This document shows positions 34,950 through 43,311 of a DNA stretch of 64,000 nt, in pieces. Position 1 is the stretch's first letter. Each line of letters begins with the position of its first letter. Source of the stretch: Neorhizobium sp. NCHU2750 (GTDB lineage Bacteria; Pseudomonadota; Alphaproteobacteria; Rhizobiales; Rhizobiaceae); contig NZ_CP030827.1 of NCBI RefSeq assembly GCF_003597675.1, forward strand, positions 2,666,001 through 2,730,000. The letters are read 5' to 3'. The notes below the pieces were generated by a model. It ran no database searches. It had not been told where the DNA came from and was given only the letters and a program-made list of their open reading frames with translations. Both the position numbers and the translations under genes were made by a program.

Positions 34950-35216
34950 TTACTGCGCGCGGAACAAGTCCAGATAGGAATCGAAGCCGCCGATCGCCTC
35001 GCTGGCTGCGGCGCTGATACCGCTGACGTCGTGATCGCGCGCCGATGTAATACCGTCGATATCGCTTTCGTCCGGCTGCGACTGCACCATGGCGGCGTGC
35101 GCGGTCACTGAGAAGGCGAGATCACGCGCAAAGCCGCCTGGACCGGCGGCGCTGGCTTCCTTGCCGTGAATAAGTGCGGCCAGAACGGCCGCCGAAATGA
35201 TAAGCTTCCTGATCAT
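34950..35216 (-). CDS. Small secreted hypothetical protein
   Basis: Protein of 88 residues with a signal peptide (MIRKLIISAAVLAALIHGKEASA) and no cysteine. The mature part is polar and acidic (QSQPDESDIDGITSARDHDV) and I recognise no family. The start is ATG at 35214-35216; the frame runs on to 35276. Located between the EamA transporter and the creatininase-family gene. Probably a real small exported protein. Confidence 0.5.
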   Translation of the reverse strand: MIRKLIISAAVLAALIHGKEASAAGPGGFARDLAFSVTAHAAMVQSQPDESDIDGITSARDHDVSGISAAASEAIGGFDSYLDLFRAQ

Positions 35217-35378
35217 TGCCCGAACCCTGTCTTGCGGACGGCTCTCCGGCCATCGCGTTTCGTTATGGCACGACAATAGGCGACACAGCTTTTCGGCGGG
35301 CTTAAACTGAAAGATGCAATTTTAGCGAAATCGGCTTTTTTCCCGGCTTGGCACAGCCGGCAGTCGCCGCGAGCACAA

Positions 35379-35412
35379 AAAGGCATCGCCGCAGGCGGAA
35401 ATTGATGCTTTT
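35379..35412 (+). promoter_or_regulatory. Putative LysR-regulon operator upstream of the creatininase-family gene
   Basis: AAAGGCATC (35379-35387), 16 bases, GATGCTTTT (35404-35412). The arms form an inverted repeat, with one mismatch to exact complementarity. The same arms with the same 16-bp spacing occur at 37629-37662 before the transport operon. It lies 57 bases before the gene start. Confidence 0.6.
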
Positions 35413-35468
35413 CGCGGCCCGCTCGATTTCCTACCCCTGATCCGAACAGGGACGAAGGCGAAAACAGC

Positions 35469-36266
35469 ATGAGCAAGCCGTTTTACTGGAATGAACTCAA
35501 CACCCATGATTTCGCCGGGCTTATCCCCGAAAAGACCATCGCGATCCTGCCGATTGCCTCCACCGAGCAGCACGGGCCGCACCTTCCGATCGCAACCGAC
35601 GTCGCCATTGCCAACGGCATGCTCGCCGAACTGAAGAACCAGCGGCCGGACGATCTCGACTTCCTGGTGCTGCCGACGCAGGAAATCGGCAAGGCCAACG
35701 AACATGTCTATGGCCCCGGCACGCTCTCCTTCGGCCCGGAGATCCTCATTCCGGCATGGACCGCAATCGGCGCCAAGGTGGCCGAGGCGGGCCTGCGTAA
35801 GATGGTGATCGTCAATTCCCATGGCGGCAATCTCGACATCATGAGCATCGTCGCCCGCGAATTGCGGGTACGCCACAGGATGGCCGTCGTCGCCACCCAA
35901 TGGGCCCGTTTCGGCAGTCCCGAAGGCATGATCTCCGAGCACGAACAGAAATTCGGCATCCATGGCGGCGAGGTCGAAACCTCCCTGATGCTGCATTTCC
36001 GCCCGGAACTGGTGCATATGGAAAAGGCAGAGGACTTCAGGTCCAGGGCCGAATGGATGAAGAGCCAGTCGAAATATCTTCAACCGCTGCCGCCCCATTC
36101 GCTCGCCTGGATCGCCCATGACCTCAACCCGAACGGCGTCGTCGGCAATGCGGCGGCAGGCACGGCGGAAAAGGGCAAGGCCATCTGCCGCCATCAGGTC
36201 GCCTGCTTCGTCGAATTGCTGCGCGACCTCACGGCCTATTCGCTCGACAATCTTTATGTGAAATAG
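35469..36266 (+). CDS. Creatininase-family amidohydrolase
   Basis: Metal-dependent hydrolase of 265 residues. Metal-binding motifs of the creatininase family are clear: EQHGPHLP (Glu33, His35, His38), Asp44 in TDVAIA, NSHGGN near residues 116-121, and HGGEVETSL near 171. The family includes creatinine amidohydrolase and formamide hydrolases acting on pyrimidine derivatives, so a cyclic or N-substituted amide is the likely substrate. A shared operator upstream ties it to the LysR regulator and the transport/deaminase operon nearby. Confidence 0.88.
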   Translation: MSKPFYWNELNTHDFAGLIPEKTIAILPIASTEQHGPHLPIATDVAIANGMLAELKNQRPDDLDFLVLPTQEIGKANEHVYGPGTLSFGPEILIPAWTAIGAKVAEAGLRKMVIVNSHGGNLDIMSIVARELRVRHRMAVVATQWARFGSPEGMISEHEQKFGIHGGEVETSLMLHFRPELVHMEKAEDFRSRAEWMKSQSKYLQPLPPHSLAWIAHDLNPNGVVGNAAAGTAEKGKAICRHQVACFVELLRDLTAYSLDNLYVK

Positions 36267-36271
36267 ACCGC

Positions 36272-36559
36272 CTACTCGATGTGATCGTCGAAGACGGCAA
36301 GCGCGTCCTGCGCGGAGGACGGTCCGTTGCTGTATTTCGCCTTGAGAGCGGCAAGCCTGGCATCGGTGCCGCGACAGTAGCGCTCCAGCGCCGCCGTGAT
36401 CTCGGCATGCCGCGCCGGATCGCTGGCATCCTCGCCGCGAAAATGATCGCATTGCTGCCGCTCGGCGATGAAATCCGCGACATCTGAAGGCAGGTCGTCG
36501 GCAAAGGCTGACGTGGCATGGGCCAATGCCAACGAAAGGATTGCGAGCCACCTCATCAT
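36272..36559 (-). CDS. Small secreted hypothetical protein coupled to the LysR gene
   Basis: Protein of 95 residues with a cleavable signal peptide (MMRWLAILSLALAHATSAFA) and two cysteines in the mature chain (QQCDHFRGED; ERYCRGTDARL), which could form a disulfide. Its ATG overlaps the LysR stop (ATGA), so it is translated with the regulator. Periplasmic; function unknown. It converges with the creatininase gene, five bases apart. Confidence 0.65.
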   Translation of the reverse strand: MMRWLAILSLALAHATSAFADDLPSDVADFIAERQQCDHFRGEDASDPARHAEITAALERYCRGTDARLAALKAKYSNGPSSAQDALAVFDDHIE

Positions 36560-37551
36560 GCGCCGACCTCGGCCCGCGCGTTGTCATGGCGCTCGTTTTC
36601 ATGGCGCTCTGCCTGCCGCTGAAGCGGTACATGGCCCTTGGCCTCCAGTTCCGCCACCAGTTCCACCAGTTCGGCCAGCAGGAATTCGATGAACAGGCTG
36701 GTTGCCGTATCGAGCGTCGAACGCGACCGGGCAAAAAGCTTCATCGGCTGGTGGCGCGGATGCGGGCCGGCAAGCGGCCGGAAGACAAGCTCGCCCCGCC
36801 GGCATTCCGGCAGGACGTCGAGCGGGTTGAGCAGCGTCAGGCCGGTGCCGAGCTTGACCAGCTGCTTCAGCATGTCCGAGGCATTGCTCTCGACCACCGG
36901 CTGGACCGCGACCGAAAGCGGCGCGAATGCCAGGTTAATGACGGTGCGCAGGCTGGTGCCCGTCTGGGCCAGCACCAGCGGTTCCTGCGCCACATCCGCC
37001 AGATCGATCGGCCCCTCCCCTGCCAGCCGGTGCCCCGGCGGCATAACGGCCCCGATCGGAATGTCGAAATTGGCAAGCGTGCGGATACCGGGCGTTGCCG
37101 GAATATTGAAGCCGAGGCCGATATCCACCTCGCCCGCCAGTACCGGAGACAGCGTCGTCGACGGGCCGTCATTGCGTAGATGCACATGCACCCGCGGGTG
37201 CTGGGCGATAAAGCGGGCGATGATTTCCGGCAGCGGCCCGGCGGCAAGCCCGACGGTCGCTACCAGCGAAACCTTGCCCGCCTGCGGCATTTTCAGCCCG
37301 CGGATACGCGATTCCATCCGCTCGTAGGTTTTCAAGACCTCGCGGATATGTTCGATGCACAATTCGCCCGCGGCCGTCAGCTTCAGGCCACGCGGCATGC
37401 GCTCGAAGATCGGCGCCCCCAGCTCCTCCTCCAGCGCCAGGATCTGCCGGTTGATCGCCGAGGAAGCGACGTTGAGCCTCGCAGCCGCCTTGCGGATCGA
37501 CCCGCAGCGGGCGATCTCGTCGATATAGTGCAGTTTGCGCGAATGCAACAT
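36556..37551 (-). CDS. LysR-family transcriptional regulator
   Basis: Regulator of 331 residues. Amino-terminal winged helix-turn-helix (about 3-62: HYIDEIARCGSIRKAAARLNVASSAINRQI in two helices), followed by the effector-binding domain (GKVSLVATVGLAAGPLPEII on). The frame opens at 37665, but ATG at 37549-37551 (MLHSRKLHYID) is the family start and the longer form crosses the palindromic region. It is divergent from the binding-protein operon and overlaps the small secreted protein gene. Likely binds the 34-bp elements at 35379 and 37629. Confidence 0.92.
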   Translation of the reverse strand: MLHSRKLHYIDEIARCGSIRKAAARLNVASSAINRQILALEEELGAPIFERMPRGLKLTAAGELCIEHIREVLKTYERMESRIRGLKMPQAGKVSLVATVGLAAGPLPEIIARFIAQHPRVHVHLRNDGPSTTLSPVLAGEVDIGLGFNIPATPGIRTLANFDIPIGAVMPPGHRLAGEGPIDLADVAQEPLVLAQTGTSLRTVINLAFAPLSVAVQPVVESNASDMLKQLVKLGTGLTLLNPLDVLPECRRGELVFRPLAGPHPRHQPMKLFARSRSTLDTATSLFIEFLLAELVELVAELEAKGHVPLQRQAERHENERHDNARAEVGA

Positions 37552-37628
37552 GTCCTGAAAAATCCCCGCGATATGGCATTTTGAGCCCCCTGGCGGCACC
37601 AGCGGACCATTTCCATGAGCGATGCCTG

Positions 37629-37662
37629 AAAGGCATCGATGCGAACGAATTTTGATGCTTTT
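37629..37662 (+). promoter_or_regulatory. Putative LysR operator between lysR and the transport operon
   Basis: AAAGGCATC (37629-37637), 16 bases, GATGCTTTT (37654-37662), same arms and spacing as the element at 35379. The left arm is also part of a second hairpin, GATGCCT-GAA-AGGCATC (37621-37637). It lies 78 bases from the LysR start and 82 bases from the binding-protein start. Confidence 0.6.
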
Positions 37663-37743
37663 CAAAGATCAAGGCAACAGCTCAAATGCACGGTAACGGG
37701 CACTCCCACGATGCCGTCGGGTTTAACAGGGGAACGAAGCGAA

Positions 37744-38760
37744 ATGTCCAATCCATTGACGATGAAGAGCTTTCTGACGGCGTTCGGCCTGTCTGCCGCC
37801 GCAATCGCCGCTCAACCGGCATTCGCTCTCGATCAAGTGACCTACGGCACCAACTGGCTGGCCCAGGCGGAGCATGGCGGCTTCTACCAGGCCGTAGCCG
37901 ACGGCACCTACAAGAAATACGGCCTCGACGTGAAGATCGTCCAGGGTGGCCCGAACGCCGCCAACCGCGCGCTGCTGATCGCCGGCAAGGTCGATTTCTA
38001 CATGGGCGGGCAGTTGGGCGACATGGATGCCCGCAAGGAAGGCATTCCGCTGGTCAGCGTCGCCTCGATCTTCCAGAAAGACCCGCAGGTGCTGATGGCA
38101 CATCCCGATGCCGGCATCGACAAGTTCGAGGATATGACCAAGCTGACCACGATATTCATGGGCCAGGAAGGTTTCTCGACCTATTTCGAATGGATGAAGA
38201 AGCACTATCCGGGCTTCAAGGAAGACCAGTACAAGCCCTATACCTTCAACCCCGCCCCTTTCATCGCCGACAAGAAATCCGCCCAGCAGGGTTACCTCAC
38301 CTCCGAACCCTATGAAATCGAGAAACAGGCCGGCTGGAAACCGAAGGTCTTCCTTCTGGCCGATGCCGGCTTCGCCCCCTATTCGACGATGATCACCGCC
38401 ATGCAGAAGACCGTCGACGAGAAGCCGGACATGGTCCAGCGCTTCGTCGATGCCTCGCTGGAAGGCTGGTACAACTACCTCTACGGTGACAACAAGGCCG
38501 CCAACGATCTGATCAAGAAGGATAATCCGGAAATGACGGATGGCCAGATCGCCTTCTCCATCGCCAAGATGAAGGAATACGGCATTCTGGAATCGGGCGA
38601 AGCTGCCACCAAGGGCATCGGCTGCATTACCGACGAGCGCTACAAGAAATTCTTCGACGAGATGGTCTCGATCGGCGTCGAGCCGAAGGACCTCGACTAC
38701 AAGGCGGCTTACACCACCAAGTTCGTCTGCAAGGGCGTGGGCATGGCACTGAAGAAGTAG
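37744..38760 (+). CDS. ABC transporter substrate-binding protein, NMT1/THI5-like
   Basis: Periplasmic protein of 338 residues with a signal peptide ending ...QPAFA. The body has the NMT1-type binding-protein pattern: YGTNWLAQAEHGGFYQAVADG near the start, GPNAANRALLIAGKVDFYMGG, and VDASLEGWYNYLYGD later (pieces). Such proteins bind pyrimidine-like precursors (hydroxymethylpyrimidine, formylaminopyrimidine), nitrate or sulfonates. ATG at 37744 follows AGGGGAACGAAGCGAA. First gene of the six-gene operon, divergent from lysR. Confidence 0.88.
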   Translation: MSNPLTMKSFLTAFGLSAAAIAAQPAFALDQVTYGTNWLAQAEHGGFYQAVADGTYKKYGLDVKIVQGGPNAANRALLIAGKVDFYMGGQLGDMDARKEGIPLVSVASIFQKDPQVLMAHPDAGIDKFEDMTKLTTIFMGQEGFSTYFEWMKKHYPGFKEDQYKPYTFNPAPFIADKKSAQQGYLTSEPYEIEKQAGWKPKVFLLADAGFAPYSTMITAMQKTVDEKPDMVQRFVDASLEGWYNYLYGDNKAANDLIKKDNPEMTDGQIAFSIAKMKEYGILESGEAATKGIGCITDERYKKFFDEMVSIGVEPKDLDYKAAYTTKFVCKGVGMALKK

Positions 38761-38819
38761 GCATGTGAATGGCTGGGCAAGCGGGTAACCCCGCCCCTTT
38801 TCCGGCTGCGTCCTTCGGA

Positions 38820-38850
38820 CCCTTCTCCCTGCCTCAAGCGGGGGGAAGGG
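38820..38850. repeat. Inverted repeat in the gap between binding-protein and ATPase genes
   Basis: CCCTTCTCCC (38820-38829) pairs with GGGGGAAGGG (38841-38850) with one mismatch. The surrounding 38770-38940 is non-coding and resembles the mosaic palindromic intergenic units common in rhizobia. It may act as an mRNA hairpin that lowers expression of downstream operon genes. Confidence 0.4.
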
Positions 38851-38961
38851 ATAAAAGCTCTCTCGGCAGCCTCGCTCAGATGCGTGGTATCCCTCTCGCC
38901 CGGCACGCGTCGGCAAGAGTAGGATGAGGGGCAATTCACCCCAATTCCGTCAAGGCCTGCA

Positions 38962-39783
38962 ATGACACCGTCGCCCGATCCGCCAGCCTCCTCTTCCGAA
39001 GCCCGCAAGCGGCCGCTGGTTGCCATGCGCGGCATCTCCAAACAGTTCTCCAACGGCACCGTTGCACTCACCGATATGTCGCTGACGGTCGAGAATGGCG
39101 AATTCGTCAGCCTGCTCGGTCCCTCCGGCTGCGGCAAGTCGACGGCGCTGCGCATCATCGCCGGCCTCGGCGGCGCCTCTTCCGGCACGATCGACTGGCC
39201 GAGCTCGCGCATCAACTCCAAGGGCCTGCCCGACGGCGATATCTCCTTCGTCTTCCAGGAACCGACGCTGATGCCCTGGCAAACCGTGTTCGGCAATGTC
39301 CACCTGCCCTTGAAGCTGCGCGGCATCTCCAGGGCCGCCGCCCGCGACGAGATCTTCAAGGCGCTGGAGACGGTCGGCCTCAAGGACTTCGCCGAGTCCT
39401 ATCCGCGCGAACTCTCCGGCGGCATGAAGATGCGCGTCTCGATCGCCCGCGCGCTGGTGACCAGGCCGAAACTGCTGTTGATGGATGAACCCTTCGCGGC
39501 CCTGGATGAGATCACTCGTCAAAAACTCAACGACGATGTTCTGAAGCTCTGGAAGGACACCGGTATCACCGTCGTCTTCGTAACCCATTCGGTGTTCGAA
39601 AGCGCCTATCTGTCGAACCGCATCGTGGTCATGAAGGCACGCCCCGGCCGGGTTCATGCGGACTTTCCGCTCGTCACCTCGATGGAGCGCGACGCCCATT
39701 ACCGCACCTCGGAAGATTACCGTCAGGCCTGCGAGAAGGTCTCCAACATGCTGATCGAAGCGATCGGCGGAGAGGAACATTGA
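38962..39783 (+). CDS. ABC transporter ATP-binding protein, TauB/SsuB type
   Basis: ATPase of 273 residues. Walker A GPSGCGKST begins near residue 53, the Q-loop is FQEPTLMPWQ, the signature LSGGMKMR is near 151, and Walker B is LLLMDEPFAALDE, followed by the switch histidine in FVTHSVFE. The sequence belongs with nitrate/sulfonate/taurine/pyrimidine importers. It is followed directly by the permease gene with a one-base overlap (TGATG). Confidence 0.93.
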   Translation: MTPSPDPPASSSEARKRPLVAMRGISKQFSNGTVALTDMSLTVENGEFVSLLGPSGCGKSTALRIIAGLGGASSGTIDWPSSRINSKGLPDGDISFVFQEPTLMPWQTVFGNVHLPLKLRGISRAAARDEIFKALETVGLKDFAESYPRELSGGMKMRVSIARALVTRPKLLLMDEPFAALDEITRQKLNDDVLKLWKDTGITVVFVTHSVFESAYLSNRIVVMKARPGRVHADFPLVTSMERDAHYRTSEDYRQACEKVSNMLIEAIGGEEH

Positions 39784-40589
39784 TGGCCGGCCCAGTGCCT
39801 TTCAAGACCGATATCCTTCTGCGCACGCTGATCCCGATCGCGGTCGTCATCTGTCTCATCCTCATCTGGCAGGCGATCGTCTCGATCTATGCAATCCCGC
39901 AATATATCCTGCCCGGCCCGGCCGCCGTCTGGGCTTCGCTCACCAAAGACTGGGGCACGCTCTCGCCGGCTTTGCTGGTGACGGCAACGATCACGCTCCA
40001 GGCGCTGGCATTGGCGCTGATCGGCGGCGTCGGCATCGCCGTCTTTCTCGTCCAGTCGAAATGGATCGAACTCGCCTTCTACCCGATCACCGTCATCCTG
40101 CAGGTGACGCCGGTCGTGGCCATTGCGCCGCTAATCCTCATCTATGCCCCGACGACCCAGGTGGCACTTTTGATCTGCGCCTTCCTCGTTGCCTTCTTCC
40201 CGATCCTGTCCAACATGGTGCAGGGCCTCAAAAGCGTCGATCATAATCTCCTGAACCTGTTCGACCTCTATGGCGCCTCCCGCTGGCAGACGCTGATCTA
40301 CCTGAAACTGCCCGCCTCGCTGCCCTATTTCATGACCGGCTTGCGGATCGGCGGCGGGCTGGCGCTGATCGCCGCCGTCGTCGCCGAGTTTGCGGCAGGT
40401 TCCGCCGGCGCCGGCTCAGGCCTCGCCTTCCGGCTGCTCGAAGCGCAATACCGTCTCAACATACCCCGCCTGTTTGCAGCGCTTGTCCTGTTGTCGCTGC
40501 TCGGCGTCGTCATCTTCTGCATCACCTCCTTCATCTCCTGGTTCTTCCTGCACCGCTGGCACGAGAGCAGCCTGAAGAGGGAAAACTGA
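39783..40589 (+). CDS. ABC transporter permease, TauC/SsuC type
   Basis: Inner-membrane permease of 268 residues with about six helices. The EAA loop is visible as SVDHNLLNLFDLYGASRWQTL. The start is ATG at 39783, overlapping the ATPase stop by one base. Together with the preceding genes it forms a complete importer. The last base of its stop is the first base of the next gene's ATG (TGATG at 40587-40591), another coupled join. Confidence 0.93.
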   Translation: MAGPVPFKTDILLRTLIPIAVVICLILIWQAIVSIYAIPQYILPGPAAVWASLTKDWGTLSPALLVTATITLQALALALIGGVGIAVFLVQSKWIELAFYPITVILQVTPVVAIAPLILIYAPTTQVALLICAFLVAFFPILSNMVQGLKSVDHNLLNLFDLYGASRWQTLIYLKLPASLPYFMTGLRIGGGLALIAAVVAEFAAGSAGAGSGLAFRLLEAQYRLNIPRLFAALVLLSLLGVVIFCITSFISWFFLHRWHESSLKREN

Positions 40590-41902
40590 TGGCCAATGAA
40601 TTCATGTCCCTGCCCGAGGCAGACCGCTTCGCTCTGACCAATGTGACGCTACCGGCCGTCTGCGTCGAAGGCTTCGATGCGCCCCAGCATCAGGGCCTGA
40701 TCTCCGTCGATCTCGTCATCGCCGACGGCAGGATCGAGGCGATCCTGCCCGCCAGCACCGCGCCCGCCGACCTTCCCTATGCGGATCTCCGCGATGGCAT
40801 GGTCTTCCCCTGTTTCATCGATATGCATACCCATCTCGACAAGGGTCACTTCTGGGACCGCCGGCCGAACCCGGACGGCACCTTCATGGGCGCGCTGGAA
40901 AATGTCCGCGCCGATCGCATGGCCAACTGGTCGGCGGAAGACATGCGCGCCCGCATGGAATTTGCCCTGAAGAGCGCCTATGCCCACGGCACCAAACTGA
41001 TCCGAACCCATCTCGACAGTATCCCGCCGCAACCGGACATTTCCTTCCCGCTGTTTTCCGAGATCAGGGAAGAATGGAAGGGCCGCATCGAACTGCAGGC
41101 GGTCGCCCTTCTGCCGCTCGAAAGCGTGCTCGATGAGGCGATCTTCGCCCCGATCGTCGCCACCGCGAAACGGCACGGCGGGCTGCTCGGCGGTGCCACC
41201 CGCCTCCTGCCGGATTTCGATCGCATCCTCGAAACCCATTTCCGTGCCGCAGCCGATAACGGTCTCGATATCGACCTGCATGTCGACGAGACCGAGGAGC
41301 GCGAAGTCCTGACGCTCGAAGCCATCGCCGATACCAAGCTGCGCCTCGGCTTCGAGGGTTCGGTCACCGTCGGCCATTGCTGCTCGCTCGCCAGACAGGA
41401 CGACGACACGGCAAAACGCGTCATCGACAAGGTCGCCAAGGCCGGCATCTCGGTCGTCTCGCTGCCCATGTGCAACATGTATCTGCAGGACCGCCACGAG
41501 GGCCGCACGCCGCGCTGGCGCGGGGTAACACTGTTCAAGGAGCTCGCGGCCGCCGGTGTTCAGACCGCCGTCGCCTCCGACAATACCCGCGACCCCTTCT
41601 ATGCCTATGGCGATCTCGATGGTGTCGAGGTGCTGCGCGAGGCAATCCGCATCCTGCATCTCGATCATCCGCTGGATGAGGCCGCGCGCGTCGTCACCAC
41701 CTCGCCGGCAAACATTCTCGGCCGGCCGGATATCGGCCGCATCGCGGTGCGCTTGCCTGCCGATCTCGTCCTCTTCAGCGCCCGCCGCTGGAGCGAATTC
41801 CTCTCCCGTCCGCAGGCCGACCGCATCGTGATGCGGAATGGCAAGGGCATCGACCGTCGCCTGCCGGATTACCGTGACCTGGACCCGATTTTGGAAAAGT
41901 GA
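40589..41902 (+). CDS. Cytosine-deaminase-like amidohydrolase
   Basis: Metal-dependent hydrolase of 437 residues in the cytosine deaminase/isoguanine deaminase group. The amidohydrolase metal site is seen as HTHLDKG (His80, His82), DLHVDET near residue 230, GHCCSL near 264 and SDNTRDPF near 330. It probably hydrolyses or deaminates a cyclic amidine or amide brought in by the importer just upstream. The typical substrate cytosine is possible, but the operon partners suggest a longer pathway. Confidence 0.88.
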   Translation: MANEFMSLPEADRFALTNVTLPAVCVEGFDAPQHQGLISVDLVIADGRIEAILPASTAPADLPYADLRDGMVFPCFIDMHTHLDKGHFWDRRPNPDGTFMGALENVRADRMANWSAEDMRARMEFALKSAYAHGTKLIRTHLDSIPPQPDISFPLFSEIREEWKGRIELQAVALLPLESVLDEAIFAPIVATAKRHGGLLGGATRLLPDFDRILETHFRAAADNGLDIDLHVDETEEREVLTLEAIADTKLRLGFEGSVTVGHCCSLARQDDDTAKRVIDKVAKAGISVVSLPMCNMYLQDRHEGRTPRWRGVTLFKELAAAGVQTAVASDNTRDPFYAYGDLDGVEVLREAIRILHLDHPLDEAARVVTTSPANILGRPDIGRIAVRLPADLVLFSARRWSEFLSRPQADRIVMRNGKGIDRRLPDYRDLDPILEK

Positions 41903-41904
41903 AA

Positions 41905-43311
41905 ATGCCGGATTACGAACAGATCAAGAAGGATCTCGAAGGCATCGCGCTGGAGGATAACCCGGCCCTGGTGCGCCAGAAGAGCCGCGACTTCTACTGG
42001 TACTCGCCGGTCCTCAAGCGCCAGCTCGACACGGTGGCGGCCGATCTCGTCGTCTCGCCGAAAACCGAGGAAGAGGTGATCCGCACGTTGAAGGTCGCCT
42101 ATGCCCATGGCGTGCCCGTCACCCCGCGCGGCGCCGGCACCGGCAATTACGGCCAGGCCATGCCGCTCTCCGGCGGCATCGTCTTGAACCTCATCAACAT
42201 GAACAGGGTCAAGGAGATCCATCCCGGCCGCGTCATCGCCGAGCCGGGCATCGTCATTGCCGAACTCGACCGCCAGACCAAGGCTCATTCCGGCCAGGAA
42301 CTGCGCTTCCATCCGTCCACCGCCCAAACGGCGACGATCGGCGGCTTCATCGCCGGCGGTTCCGGCGGCGTCGGCTCGATCCACTGGGGCGGATTGCGCG
42401 ATCTCGGCAACATCCTGCGCCTGCGCGTCGTCACCATGGAGGCCGAGCCGAAGGTTCTCGAACTCACCGCCTGGGACCTGCAGAAGGTGACCCACGCCTA
42501 TGGCACCAACGGCATCATCGTCGAGGTCGAAATGCCGCTCGCGCCTGCCTATGACTGGGTCGATGTGCTGGTCGGCTTCGACGACTTCATGGATGCGGTC
42601 CGCTTCGGCGATGCCGTCGCCCACAAGAACGGCATCCTCGTCAAGGAAATCGCCCCGATCGCGGCCCCGATCCCTTACGACTATTTCCCCCGCCACAAGC
42701 CCTTCATCCGCCACCGCGACCAGTCGATCTGCGTCTTCATGGTCGCGCCGCATTCCATGGACGCCTTTGCAGCCTTCGCTGAACGCCAGAAGGCCGAAAT
42801 GCTGTTCCGCTCCGACAAGGTGGAAAGCATGAAGGGCATTCCGCATGCCTATGAACTCGCCTGGAACCACACGACGCTGCGCGCCCTCAAGGTCGATCCG
42901 GGCTTCACCTATCTTCAGGTCCAGTATCCGGGGCCTGATCACGTGGCCAAGGTGCAGACGATGACCGAGATCTTCGGCGACGAAGTGCCGGGCCATCTCG
43001 AATTCCTGAAATTCGACGGCCGCATCCAGTGCTCCGGCCTGCCGCTCGTCCGTTTTACCACCGAGGAGCGGCTGGAAGAAATCATAAAAATCCATCAGGA
43101 CAATGGCTGCCCGATCTTCAATCCGCATCGCTATACGCTGGAGGAAGGTGGCATGAAGCAGACCGATGTGGTGCAGCTAGGCTTCAAGAAAGAGACCGAC
43201 CCGAAGGGCCTGCTCAACCCCGGCAAGATGATCGCCTGGGAAAACCCGGATTTCGATTTTTCCACCGGCGAGAACTATCTCTTCCCCGGCCTCGCATCGG
43301 CAGGTGGATGA
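41905..43311 (+). CDS. FAD-linked oxidase (FAD_binding_4 type)
   Basis: Flavoprotein of 468 residues. The PP-loop FAD-binding motif TPRGAGTGNYGQAMPLSGG lies around residues 73-91, followed by HPSTAQTATIGGFIAGGSGG and a VAO-type carboxyl region ending with GLLNPGKMIAW, as in GlcD/lactate-dehydrogenase-like oxidases. It likely oxidises an intermediate of the pathway. GTG at 41899 overlaps the deaminase stop, but ATG at 41905 has GGA in position and is preferred; either is possible. Confidence 0.85.
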   Translation: MPDYEQIKKDLEGIALEDNPALVRQKSRDFYWYSPVLKRQLDTVAADLVVSPKTEEEVIRTLKVAYAHGVPVTPRGAGTGNYGQAMPLSGGIVLNLINMNRVKEIHPGRVIAEPGIVIAELDRQTKAHSGQELRFHPSTAQTATIGGFIAGGSGGVGSIHWGGLRDLGNILRLRVVTMEAEPKVLELTAWDLQKVTHAYGTNGIIVEVEMPLAPAYDWVDVLVGFDDFMDAVRFGDAVAHKNGILVKEIAPIAAPIPYDYFPRHKPFIRHRDQSICVFMVAPHSMDAFAAFAERQKAEMLFRSDKVESMKGIPHAYELAWNHTTLRALKVDPGFTYLQVQYPGPDHVAKVQTMTEIFGDEVPGHLEFLKFDGRIQCSGLPLVRFTTEERLEEIIKIHQDNGCPIFNPHRYTLEEGGMKQTDVVQLGFKKETDPKGLLNPGKMIAWENPDFDFSTGENYLFPGLASAGG

